A DNA stretch of 64,000 bases, from contig JAUCEF010000007.1 in the NCBI GenBank assembly GCA_033558025.1, forward strand, positions 6,634,001 to 6,698,000, in the 5' to 3' direction. The stretch is from Phytophthora sp. 'mugwort' (taxonomy: Eukaryota > Oomycota > Peronosporomycetes > Peronosporales > Peronosporaceae). Shown in pieces: positions 32,054-41,668 of this stretch (its first letter is position 1; every line of letters begins with the position of its first letter). The notes beneath the pieces are model-generated. The model was not told the DNA's origin, made no database searches, and saw only the letters and a program-made list of their open reading frames with translations. The position numbers were made by a program, and so were the translations under genes.

Positions 32054-35033
32054 ATGATGTGGCTGCTGCTTCTCGTCATGACTTTTACCAGTTTATGGTG
32101 GCCTGAACTCGTCAGTGGAGGAACGTACCCACTCGGACCTAACCAATATTTGGGGACATGTCTCGACTCAGCGTGGGTAACGCACATGGAAAGTGAAAAA
32201 GGAGCTTCGAGCACAACCCGCGATTCCGTTGGCCGTCTCCTTTATCCCTTCTTGCAGACTGCGCTGAAGTATCCTCGATACACGGTGTGTCCACATTTTG
32301 TGCTCTTTTTTTATCTGAAAATAGTCTAATATGAATTTCTTCCTTAACAGGTTAATGATCCTCGAACAGCGTCGGGGACGGCATTCACGGACAGCTGCTT
32401 GGGTGGCTCAAATCTATTCTACGGAGCCGACCAAGAGACCGGGAGCAAAAGTCGAGGCAATGCGAATGGTACTCTTGTCTTAGATGTGGGGGACTGGGAC
32501 ACTCACTGGCTCGCGTCCTTGGTATTTGCAATTCTCGCAGAAGAAGTGGTGCGTTTATTAGTAAGAAACTGGTAATGATTGAGTACTAACTGCAATTTTT
32601 TTTATTTGAAATAATAACCAGGTCGGCTATAAAGTCTCAATTAGCGTGGCGGGTGCAAGTACAGACGTCACACAGCGCATGTCGTCTGCGAGGACGGGCA
32701 TCTGCACGCCAACCCATGTCAACGCCGAAGTCTGGGCCTCCAGTACGATGTCAGCGTTGCGAGTTTACTTTAATGAGAGTTATCTTGTCGGTGGTATTGG
32801 ATATTTCGGGCTTTCTGGCCTTTATACCACACACCAATTCGTACTGGACGGGGCTGCCGCCACACCGCCATATTTCCCGGGATTCTGGATGCACTACAAA
32901 CTCAGCGATACTTTAATCAATCAGCTCAGTGTGGTTCCGTTCAAAACCGATACAACTTACTACCCCCCAGCTAACACTTACTGCAAGGACGGATTTCTGG
33001 GATGCGAAAACAATTGTTCAAAATCCGAGGCGTGCACTGTACGGGAAAATGGAGGGGAAGAATGTCTCGTTGTAGCCATGATGACTCCATTATTTGATCA
33101 AGGTTATTTCCAAGCGGTACTTTCTAACTTGGAAATCCCCGCTTATTTTTGCTTTATTGGGTACGGAGGAGTTAACAAATACGCCGCTGACGCCGCTGCA
33201 AGTGGGAAACCAGTACTCTTTTACCATTACGAGCCGGATCTGTTTCATATCAAACACAAAGGGAAATTTCATCGAGTATTTCTGCCCCGCACTGACCCAG
33301 AACGTGTGAAGCTCTCGACAGGAGGTTATGGTGAGCACGGGTACGGTGGAAAGACTGACAATCCCGTCGATGCCGACTATCCTAGCCTGCAACTCACGAA
33401 ATTTGCTGCTGCGCTTATTAAAGACCTACCTGCTGGCTCCCTCTTTTCCAAACTTACACTTACAGATACAGATATGAACAATCTCATGAGTGAGTACATT
33501 ACTGTGTCCAGCAACACGGCTGAGCCGTCCCCGTATTTCCGTGCCGCTTGCAACTGGGTGAAGGAAAACTACGATACGTGGAGTGACTGGATGGAACGTT
33601 TGCCCTTGTGCACATTCCACGAACACATCGTCAGTCGCGTGACGGGCTGTGACAATGACAGCTCTGTCCGAGAGATTAAATTTTCTTGGAGATCGCCGAA
33701 TCCAGGCAATGAATTACTGCCAAACAACTGCGACGGCGGCGTGCTGACACTCCCTGATACAATCGCAACCAGCCGCTCCTGCGACTGGATCTTCGAGAAC
33801 CGCCGCACGTGGACTGATTGGATCGATGCCAAACCTGCTTGTGACTCGAGTTTCTATGATTATTCAGTTTCCGAGTGTGATTCCGATGCGCTTCGTACAG
33901 TTGAGTACTTTTGGAAGTTGGAAAGTGACTCTAATGCGCAATATTCATCAGAATGCGTCGGTGGGGACAAGCTACCGGATACGCTCACGATTGATTGCGA
34001 GTTTATGCCAACATCTTCACCGTCGTTTGCTGCCATTACCGTGTTTGCAGCGATCGTGGCCGTCCTTTTGACTGTAGCCATTGCCATTGTGGTGAAATAC
34101 CGCGATGCGCCGATCATCCGACGTTCCCAATACGAAATGTTACTTCTCATGATCTGCGGTGGCTTCTTCACGACTGGTGCTGCTGTGGCTTATGCTGGAC
34201 GACCCACTAAAGCTCTGTGTGGTATTCGCCCTATCTTAGTCTGCTTGGGCTTTACAACCATCTTTGGAGCTCTTGTTATTAAATCATTGCGCGTCTACCG
34301 CGTCTTCATGAAATCCGCCATGAAACGTGTCAAGGTGACGCTATGGAAGATCCTCAAAATCCTCTCTATCTTTTATATTGGAGATACCATCATCTTTATT
34401 GTGTGGTATGCTGCCGACTTTCCTGAACCTACCATCACGACCGAAGATGCTACCGAGTTCCGCGGCACCGTTGAGAGAATCTCGTGTAGTTCGTCTAGTT
34501 TTATCTTTACGGCGTTGCTTATCTTCTGGAAGGCCATTCTGCTCATGATTGGACTCTATCTCTCGTTCCTCATTCGTAACGTCTCGGTCGAGTTCCAAGA
34601 ATCTCCATGGATTTTCGGCTCCGTCGTGGTAGTTCTCGTTGGGTCTCTCGTGATCATGCCGATGTCATATCTCGTCAACATGAGGGCGTCCACATACTAC
34701 GTGTTTTTGGCCTGTTGCTTGATCATTTGCACGATTCTGATCATGAGTTTGATGCTGGTGCCGAAACTTTTCCGTCTTAAAGAGACTGTTTCTTCATCAG
34801 CGTCTAGTGATACCGGCGGAGCTAGTGCAAAGAGTAGGAATAGTTTGGTTCCAAAGATGAACGCTGCCAATCTCGCCAACATTACCGAGAGAGAGACCGG
34901 TGTTGCTTTTAGTGGAGGCTCTCGTATATCTTCTCAGAAGTATCAAGTGCGGCCGCTAACGAGCAATAGCAACACGACAAACAACAATAATTCCACTTCA
35001 GGGGACCAAGGAACCAGCACGACGAACGATTAA
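32054..35033 (+). CDS. Class C GPCR-like receptor with glycine-betaine-type binding ectodomain
   Basis: Exons 32054-32284, 32351-32548 and 32622-35033 give about 945 residues (ATG at 32054 or 32057). The signal peptide ends LVSG before GTYPLGPN. The ectodomain (about 25-600) resembles ABC-type glycine-betaine/proline substrate-binding proteins (OpuAC): THVNAEVW mimics their HPEVW motif, and the NGTLVLDVGDWDTHWLAS block fits the ligand cleft. About 608-870 are seven membrane segments of GABA-B/metabotropic glutamate style: RRSQYEMLLLMICGG, LGFTTIFGALVIKSLRVYRV, GLYLSFLIRNVS, VPKLFRL. The cysteine-rich domain between is atypical. The tail is Ser/Thr/Asn rich. It is probably a plasma membrane sensor coupled to a G protein. 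The ligand is unknown; quaternary amines or proline are guesses from the fold. A tandem broken copy follows at 36846. Confidence 0.88.
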
Positions 35034-35146
35034 GTTGATATTTCCCCCTTTTTTACAATCATTTGTTTCTTACTATGTCAGGAGCAGAAGCACTGATAAT
35101 TAAGAAAATGAAGCTGCATTCGTATTAATCTCTTCCGCTCGGGTTA
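35034..35146. other. Short convergent spacer
   Basis: This lies between the receptor stop and the mannosyltransferase stop. Confidence 0.4.
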
Positions 35147-36562
35147 TTAAACTATATTATTTTTATCAGTAGCATTCAATTGGTACGTCTCGCAGTGCTG
35201 TAGCGCGCCGACAATTCCTGCCATTGCTCCTAAGAAATGGAGACGTCGACGCAGCAAATGCCCAGCAAATGCCTTGGGCAACGGCGTGGCTCCCAACCCG
35301 ATGAGACATTCCTGGTACATTTTTTCTCGCCGAGCAATTCCCGTTTTGTTTAATTCCGTCCGTGGCCAACGTGGCGTCATGTGAGTCGGAAGTGTATTAA
35401 ACATATTGTTCTTCTGCATATTCGGTCCAAAGTCGACGCCCTCTGGATACGGCTCGAGCAGCGCTTTGCCATTGACGTAAAGCAGTTCCGGATCCTCATT
35501 GTCAATGGGCATATACTGCAAGATACTGCCACAGAGCGACTCTGAGTGCTTTGCCATGTCTTTATTGGGAGTTGACGAGACCACACTGACCCCCCAAGGC
35601 GAGAACGCGTAGGGCACATGGGCCAGTTCAAAGGATAACCAAAACGTCTCCTTATCTCCCCAAGAATACGTAAACCGGAATCGCTCCTTTGTGATGAACC
35701 AAAACATAATGTCCAGGACGGTCTGTCCCGCTCGTTCCTTGTCGAGTAACACCAGCGACGAGTCCATTTCGTGACAAGCTTTGCCTTTGTATGCGAGCGA
35801 GTTTACGACATGCTGAGAGGGAGAATTCCCTCCATCCACATTAAAATGTGTATAGTTGAAAGTGGCAAATAGTTTTTTCAGATATGGGACTCCTCGGTCC
35901 TTCCCGTTGACAAACGATGCGCAATTGTCGTGCACTCGGTCATAGAAGAACGTTGTGCCTGTCGTCTGGTACGGCTTCAAGTCACGCAAGATTGCAGGGT
36001 TCTTGACGGTGATATCGTCCACATCCATGAGTGTCACGTGGCGGACATCGGTATGGTACATGGCCAGCGGCTTGATCCACCAGTTCCGAAACTTGGCAGC
36101 CATTTCCTTACTGAGCACACCACGCTGAGTCAGATCGGAGCACACATCGACAAGCTCTAATCTGTCATCAATCTGGAAGAGCAGCTCCTTTGACTCGTGT
36201 GAGAGTTCACTGGACCCGCAGTGATACACTTGAATCAACTCGTCATTGCCCAGACATCGCAGTTCTCGAATGAGTGAGACGCCCATTGCCAGCACATTAT
36301 TGTGCATACACAACAACACTGAGCGGTCACGAGCCACCGTCGAGTCAAAGTGCTCGGCTCGTTGGTAGAAGGGAGATACGGGGTGCATCACCTCGACTTC
36401 GTGTCGTAGAAAGGAGACAACCTCATCGGAAATACTCGTTCTACCGGAGTCTTCATACTCGTTCATCATGGACGTCATGACTGTACAATATCCAATAATC
36501 AATGGGAGAAGAAGCAGGGCCCATTTCCGATGGCTGATCATGACTTTAAACAGCGGGAGCAT
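35147..36562 (-). CDS. GT71/MNN1-type alpha-mannosyltransferase, type II membrane protein
   Basis: This 471-residue protein has its ATG at 36562. It begins with a short cytosolic part and a membrane anchor (WALLLLPLIIGYCTVM), then a lumenal catalytic domain. Features shared with the MNN1 family are NWWIKPLAMYHTDVRHV, the DXD-type LMDVDDITVKNP, MDSSLVLLDKERAGQ and WGDKETFWLSFEL. The enzyme should transfer mannose from GDP-mannose in the Golgi, with acceptor unknown. It lies between a tandem receptor pair on the opposite strand. A close homologue lies at 59209-60642 and shares most of these motifs; DHR and DQR differences are minor. Function at the sugar level is family inference. Confidence 0.75.
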   Translation of the reverse strand: MLPLFKVMISHRKWALLLLPLIIGYCTVMTSMMNEYEDSGRTSISDEVVSFLRHEVEVMHPVSPFYQRAEHFDSTVARDRSVLLCMHNNVLAMGVSLIRELRCLGNDELIQVYHCGSSELSHESKELLFQIDDRLELVDVCSDLTQRGVLSKEMAAKFRNWWIKPLAMYHTDVRHVTLMDVDDITVKNPAILRDLKPYQTTGTTFFYDRVHDNCASFVNGKDRGVPYLKKLFATFNYTHFNVDGGNSPSQHVVNSLAYKGKACHEMDSSLVLLDKERAGQTVLDIMFWFITKERFRFTYSWGDKETFWLSFELAHVPYAFSPWGVSVVSSTPNKDMAKHSESLCGSILQYMPIDNEDPELLYVNGKALLEPYPEGVDFGPNMQKNNMFNTLPTHMTPRWPRTELNKTGIARREKMYQECLIGLGATPLPKAFAGHLLRRRLHFLGAMAGIVGALQHCETYQLNATDKNNIV

Positions 36563-36585
36563 CGTGCTGGTCTGGAAGGTGGTCG

Positions 36586-36602
36586 CCAAAATACAAGAGT
36601 GA
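36586..36602 (-). promoter_or_regulatory. Inr/FPR-like promoter of the mannosyltransferase
   Basis: On the minus strand TCACTCTTGTATTTTGG resembles the oomycete initiator followed by a TATTTTG flank, about 24 bases before the ATG at 36562. The spacing is one base longer than the consensus. Confidence 0.4.
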
Positions 36603-36845
36603 TATGAGCTCCTCCTTCCTATTTAGTGCGTCGTTACAGACGCTATTTCCCATGAGAATGCACAGTCTCAAACGGACACGGAGGAGGTTTGTTAGTATTC
36701 TTGGCAGTTGTTACTACATGTAGAGAATGTTAGTTCATGACTAGGTCTTTATCGGACTCAATGATTGGGGAAAAACTCCTCTGTCCCTTGGAGACGACTC
36801 TTTACAGTGGACATCTCAATTGAGTATTTCTCCTCTCGTGGACTG

Positions 36846-39791
36846 ATGAAGCTGCAGCGTCTTGCGGTTGTCGTCTCCGTCGCGTGGTCTTCACGACTTG
36901 TTAGTGGAGCGAAGTATCCGCTGGGACCCAATCGATTCTTGGGCACATGTTTGGATTCCGGGTGGGTGACACAGATGGAAACCGAGCTGGGCGTCTCGAA
37001 CCAAGATCGCGACTCGCATGGTCGCCTCACTCGCCCCTTCCTACAGACAGCACTCAAGTATCCGCGATATACGGTGCGCTCGGTTGCTGTGTCCCCAGGG
37101 GGAAATTTGGTATTTGATATGATTTTTGTTATTGTGTTTTTGGGTTTTACAAATTAATGACCCTCGAACAGTGTCAGAAGCTGCGTATGAAGATGAATGT
37201 TTCTCCACGGGCCAAGCTTTCTATGGGGCTGACCAGCCCTCGGATGGTTCAACGAGAGGCACAATCAATGGGACGCTCATAGTGGACGTGAGTGGCTGGG
37301 ATTCCCATGCATTGGCGTCGATGGTATTGGCAATTATTGCTGAAGAAGTGGTGAGTCGCAAGTGTATTGTTTTATATGATTTCGATAAAATGGTTGTAAC
37401 CAATAATTAACTTTTAACTAGAGTGGCTACAAGGTGTCGATCAATTACGGCGGACCGTCGGTGGAAATCACGCAGCGTATGTCGTCTGCGAGATCAGGAG
37501 TGTGTCATCCGACGCACATGAATATCGAGGCCTGGACGTCCAGTACCATGTCGAATCTGCGCGTCTACTCGAACGAGAGCTACAAAGTGGGCGGCGTCGG
37601 ATACTTTGGCTCAGCTGGTGTCTATGTTTCCCACACGTTAACAGAGGAAGGAACCAGCGCGTCATCGCCATACTACCCAGATTTCTGGAAGCACTACGTC
37701 TCCAGCGACGCTTTGATCGACACGCTCAGTGTAAATCCCTTCAAAGCCAACCCACAGTACAATCCTCCAGTTACTTCTCTCTGCAAAGACGGCGAAATGG
37801 GCTGCAAGGACAATTGTCAGAAATCCAAAGCGTGTACTGACCGAGAAGTAGCAGGAGGGACGTGTTTGGTAGTGGCCTTGATGAAACCTGGATTCGATAA
37901 AGGGTATTTCCAGGCGGCCATGTCAAACATCGGCATTCCAGCGTACTTTTGCTTCCTTGGGTATTCTGAAGTGAGCCGCTACGCCTCAGACGCTGTAAAA
38001 AGCGGCACGCCCGTAGTATTCTACCACTTTGAGCCCGACATTTTCCACGTGATGCACAAGGGGTTATTTTGACCGCGTTTATCTGCCACGCACCGATCCA
38101 GAGCGTGTAAAGATGTCAACCGGAGACTATGGTGAGAACGGCTACGGTGAAGAAACAACTAATCCCGTGGATGTCGACTACCCGAGTTTGCAGCTCACAA
38201 AGTTTGCTTCTTTGCTGGTCAAAGAGCTGCCTGCCGGGTCGCTTCTCCAAGCTCACGATATCTGACACCGATATCAATGACCTGCTCAGTAAGTATAGCT
38301 CTGCGTTGAGTGACGCCAAACCTGAGCCATACTTTAGCGCAGCGTGCGAATGGCTCAAGACGAATTACGATGTGTGGAGCGAGTGGCTAGATCGGCTCCC
38401 GCTGTGCACATTCGAAACCCACATCATCAGCACTACCAACGGTTGTGACGGTAGCTCAGTACGCACCATTGACTTCGCTTGGAAGGCGCCAAATCCAGGA
38501 AATACGTCGCTTCCGAATGATTGTGACGGGGGATTCAATGTTCTACCGGAGACTATCAGCACGAGCCGCTCTTGCGAGTGGATAGCTGAAAACCACCGCA
38601 CTTGGATAGGCTGGGTGGAGCAGAAACTTTCGTGTGACTCGTCTTTTTTCGAGTACGTAGTCTCTGAATGTGACTCGGACGCGTACCGGGTCGTCCAGTA
38701 CTTTTGGAAGTATCCCAATTCCTCGAATGAGGAGCTATCAGGCGAATGCGAGAATGGAGAGAATTTGCCGAAAGATGTGAAGATCAATTGCGAATATATG
38801 CCCACTTCATCTTCGACGTTTGCTGGTGTGCTGGTAATCGCAGTAATCGTGATTATCATTCTCGTGGTGGCTATCATTTTCGTGGTTAAACAACGCAACG
38901 CACCAATTATTCGACGGTCCCAGTACGAAATGCTGTTACTCATGATATCAGGCGGGTTCTTCACCACGGGTGCTGCTATGGCGTACGCTGGACGACCCAC
39001 TCAGATACTCTGTGGAGTGCGTCCGGTGCTTGTGTCGTTGGGGTTCACGACGATTTTTGGGTCTCTCATCATGAAATCGCTTCGCGTGTATCGCGTTTTC
39101 CTGAAAATCGGCCATGAAACGCGTGACGGTGACGCTCTTCCGAATCCTCAAAATTCTCGCCATCTTTTACGCCATCGACCTCGTCATTTTTGTCGTTTGG
39201 TATGCCGCAGACTTTCCCGAGCCCACTATTGTCACTGAAGAAGCTGCTGAGTTCCGAGGCACAGTCGACCGGATCTCGTGCAAGTCTTCTAGCTTCATCT
39301 TTACAGCGTTACTCATCTTCTGGAAGGCGATCGTGCTCCTAGTCGGGCTTTACTTATCCTTCTTAATCCGGAATGTGTCGGTGGATTTCCAGGAGACCCC
39401 GTGGATTTTTGGCTCGGTTTGCGTTGTGCTCGTCGGCTGCCTCGTCATTCTACCGATGACGTATCTTGTTGACATGCGCGCGGCGGCATACTACGTCTTC
39501 CTCTCGTGTGCTTTGCTCTTCTCGACCATTTTGATCATGGCACTGATGCTTGTGCCAAAGCTATTCCGCCTTAAAGAAGAGTCGTCGACCGGGACGAGCA
39601 ATAATCCCAAGAATCAGACTACAGCTAGTCCGATTAACACTACCAAAACAAACCCTGAAGAGACTGATTCCACGACAGGTGATGCCTCTCGGAAAGTTCC
39701 AAGCTCGTTAAAGTACCAAGTGATGCCATCAATCGGTGCCAATATCTGTGACCTTGCAGCTCTAGAACCGGAGAAAAGCACAACGGACTAA
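36846..39791 (+). pseudogene. Broken tandem copy of the class C receptor gene
   Basis: This is a full-length paralogue of 32054-35033, with the same intron positions. Exon 1 is 36846-37073, exon 2 should begin at 37153 and end 37350, exon 3 begins 37422. At the intron-1 acceptor the CAG GTT of the first copy reads CAA ATT, so the 3' splice site AG is lost; retaining the intron gives a TAA at once. Frame breaks in exon 3 are a T-run extra base near 38067-38070 (stop TGA 38070-38072), a two-base loss near 38242, and an A-run extra base near 39104-39107. Signal peptide (SSRLVSG), ectodomain motifs and all seven membrane segments are still recognisable and the final residues are open to 39791. 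The breaks may be real decay or sequencing error in runs. Confidence 0.8.
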
Positions 39792-39884
39792 CGGCCATTA
39801 TTGATTTGGCAAGAAGGATCTGTCGACTGTTCTTGGGATAGTATTGGGCTCGATGTGGGAATATCAGAGAGATGGTGTCGTTGT

Positions 39885-41271
39885 TTACTTCTTGTACTCC
39901 TCGGAAACGAGTTTCGCAATTGTTGTGAGCTGCATGTTGCTCGTGCCTTCGTAGATTGCTCCAATCTTTGCATCACGGTAAAATTTCTCCGCTAACAGGT
40001 ACTTCGTGAAGCCAATGCCACCGAGCATCTCAATACATTTTGACGCTGTCTTCTCAGCCACACGGGAAGCATGAAGCTTGGCCATGGCAGCCTGCTTGAC
40101 GAATGGCTGACCGGCATCCTTAAGCCGGGCAGCGTTGTACACCAGCAAACGCACCGTCTCGATTTCCAGCGCCGACTCCGCGTACTGGTGCTGCATTGCC
40201 TGGAACTCTCCAATCGCCGAGCCAAACTGCTGGCGCTCGAACAAGTACGGCAACGTTTGGTCATAAACTCCTTGCGCGAGTCCCAGCATCTGCGAGGCAA
40301 TGCCGATGCGTCCTTCATTCAGCGTGCTGATGGCAATCTTGTATCCCTTGCCCAGTTCTCCCAGAATGTTCTCCTTCGGCACCTTGACGTCCGTCAGTGT
40401 CACGGCGCACGTCGACGACGCGCGGATGCCCAACTTCTCCTCGGGCTTACCGATCTCCAGTCCCTCCATGTCTCGGTCCACGATGAAACATGTAATGCCC
40501 TTGTACCCCTTGGACGGGTCCACGTTGGCGAACACCAAGTACACCCCTGCATACTCAGCATTGGAGATCCACATCTTCTGACCCGTGATGGAGTAATAGC
40601 TCCTGTCCGCCGACGGCTCCGCTCTCGTCTTCAATGCAAAGGCGTCACTCCCGGACCCGGCCTCGCTAAGACAGAAACTTCCGATCTGCAGCACAACAAA
40701 GTAGTCAATAACATCATTAATATCCTCCCATCCAGCGTCCAAAGCATGCACGCACCATGTCCGTGCTCAACCTCGGCAGATATGTCTCCTTCTGCTGCTC
40801 CGAGCCGTGCACCTACCCCCACAACGACATTTTGCAGTCAGCTGCAATAGTACTACATCAGCAAATAAACAATAGTAATCCCCTAACCAAGAAGACATTG
40901 TTCACGACGGTGTTCTGTAAGTCCACAAGCAGCCCCACGACGGGGTCCACCTTGGACAGCTCCTCGATCGTCAGGCAGAGGCTCATAAAGGACGCCTCGC
41001 TGCCGCCATAGTCTGCAGGGATTTCCACCGACAACAGCCCGTTCTCAAACAGCCCACGGGTGATGGTATGGTCCATCTCCCCCGCCGAGTCCATGGCGCG
41101 CACGTGTGGCGCCACCACGTCGGCCGCGAACCGGGCCACGGTGTCCTTGAACATGGTTTCCTCCTCGGACAACTGCGTGAGGGGAGCGAACGAGGACTCG
41201 AGTCGGCGGCCGAGGGCTGGTGGCTGACGACGTAGCGCGCGTGCGAGGCGGCGAGTACTAGATGGAAGCAT
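39885..41271 (-). CDS. Short/branched-chain acyl-CoA dehydrogenase, mitochondrial
   Basis: Exons 41271-40888, 40812-40756 and 40685-39885 give 413 residues, introns 75 and 70 nt. It oxidises 2-methylbutyryl-CoA or related acyl-CoAs in valine/isoleucine breakdown, feeding electrons to ETF. The N-terminus ([20 protein letters not shown]) is a transit peptide. Signatures include [19 protein letters not shown] (FAD binding), [41 protein letters not shown], and [15 protein letters not shown] with the catalytic Glu region near residue 400 (AKIGAIYEG). The small 57 nt middle exon encodes [17 protein letters not shown], which matches the family, so the split is sound. Length is close to human ACADSB. 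Confidence 0.92.
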
Positions 41272-41668
41272 GGTGAGAGAGGCTGGCGACTTGAGCTCGA
41301 TGTGGCAGATTCGGGAGTGACGGTCAGCGTCGGATGTTGCTGCTGGTTAACTTCAAGGACGGCCTTCAAACGATTAAGATTGGATGCACCAATCAGGGTC
41401 AGCAATTTGAATACCTCGTTATAGTGATAGCAGTCAACATGAATCGCTTTTTACAAGGGAAACGACCGGATCAGAATCTGATCGGTTAAACCGCGTGTCA
41501 GTTCCGGACGCAGCAGTAACCCAAGCGGTCAGACCGTTCGCGCCCTCGCCAGCTACACTCTTCCTGCTGCTCTTGGGCGTCGACTTCCAACCCCTTCTTC
41601 ATCCCAAGATACTCTTCACTCTCCTCCCGTATTCGCGACCGCTGTCTGCCCTCTAGATCTGTCGCGCC
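41272..41668. other. Divergent promoter region
   Basis: This lies between the acyl-CoA dehydrogenase (minus) and pyrophosphatase (plus). The last 100 bases before 41669 are pyrimidine-rich with CTTCACTCTCC, somewhat like an initiator. Confidence 0.4.

Noticed and set aside
36563..36589. Longer mannosyltransferase N-terminus from 36589
   Set aside because: It starts with TTG and overlaps the promoter-like sequence; ATG at 36562 is preferred.
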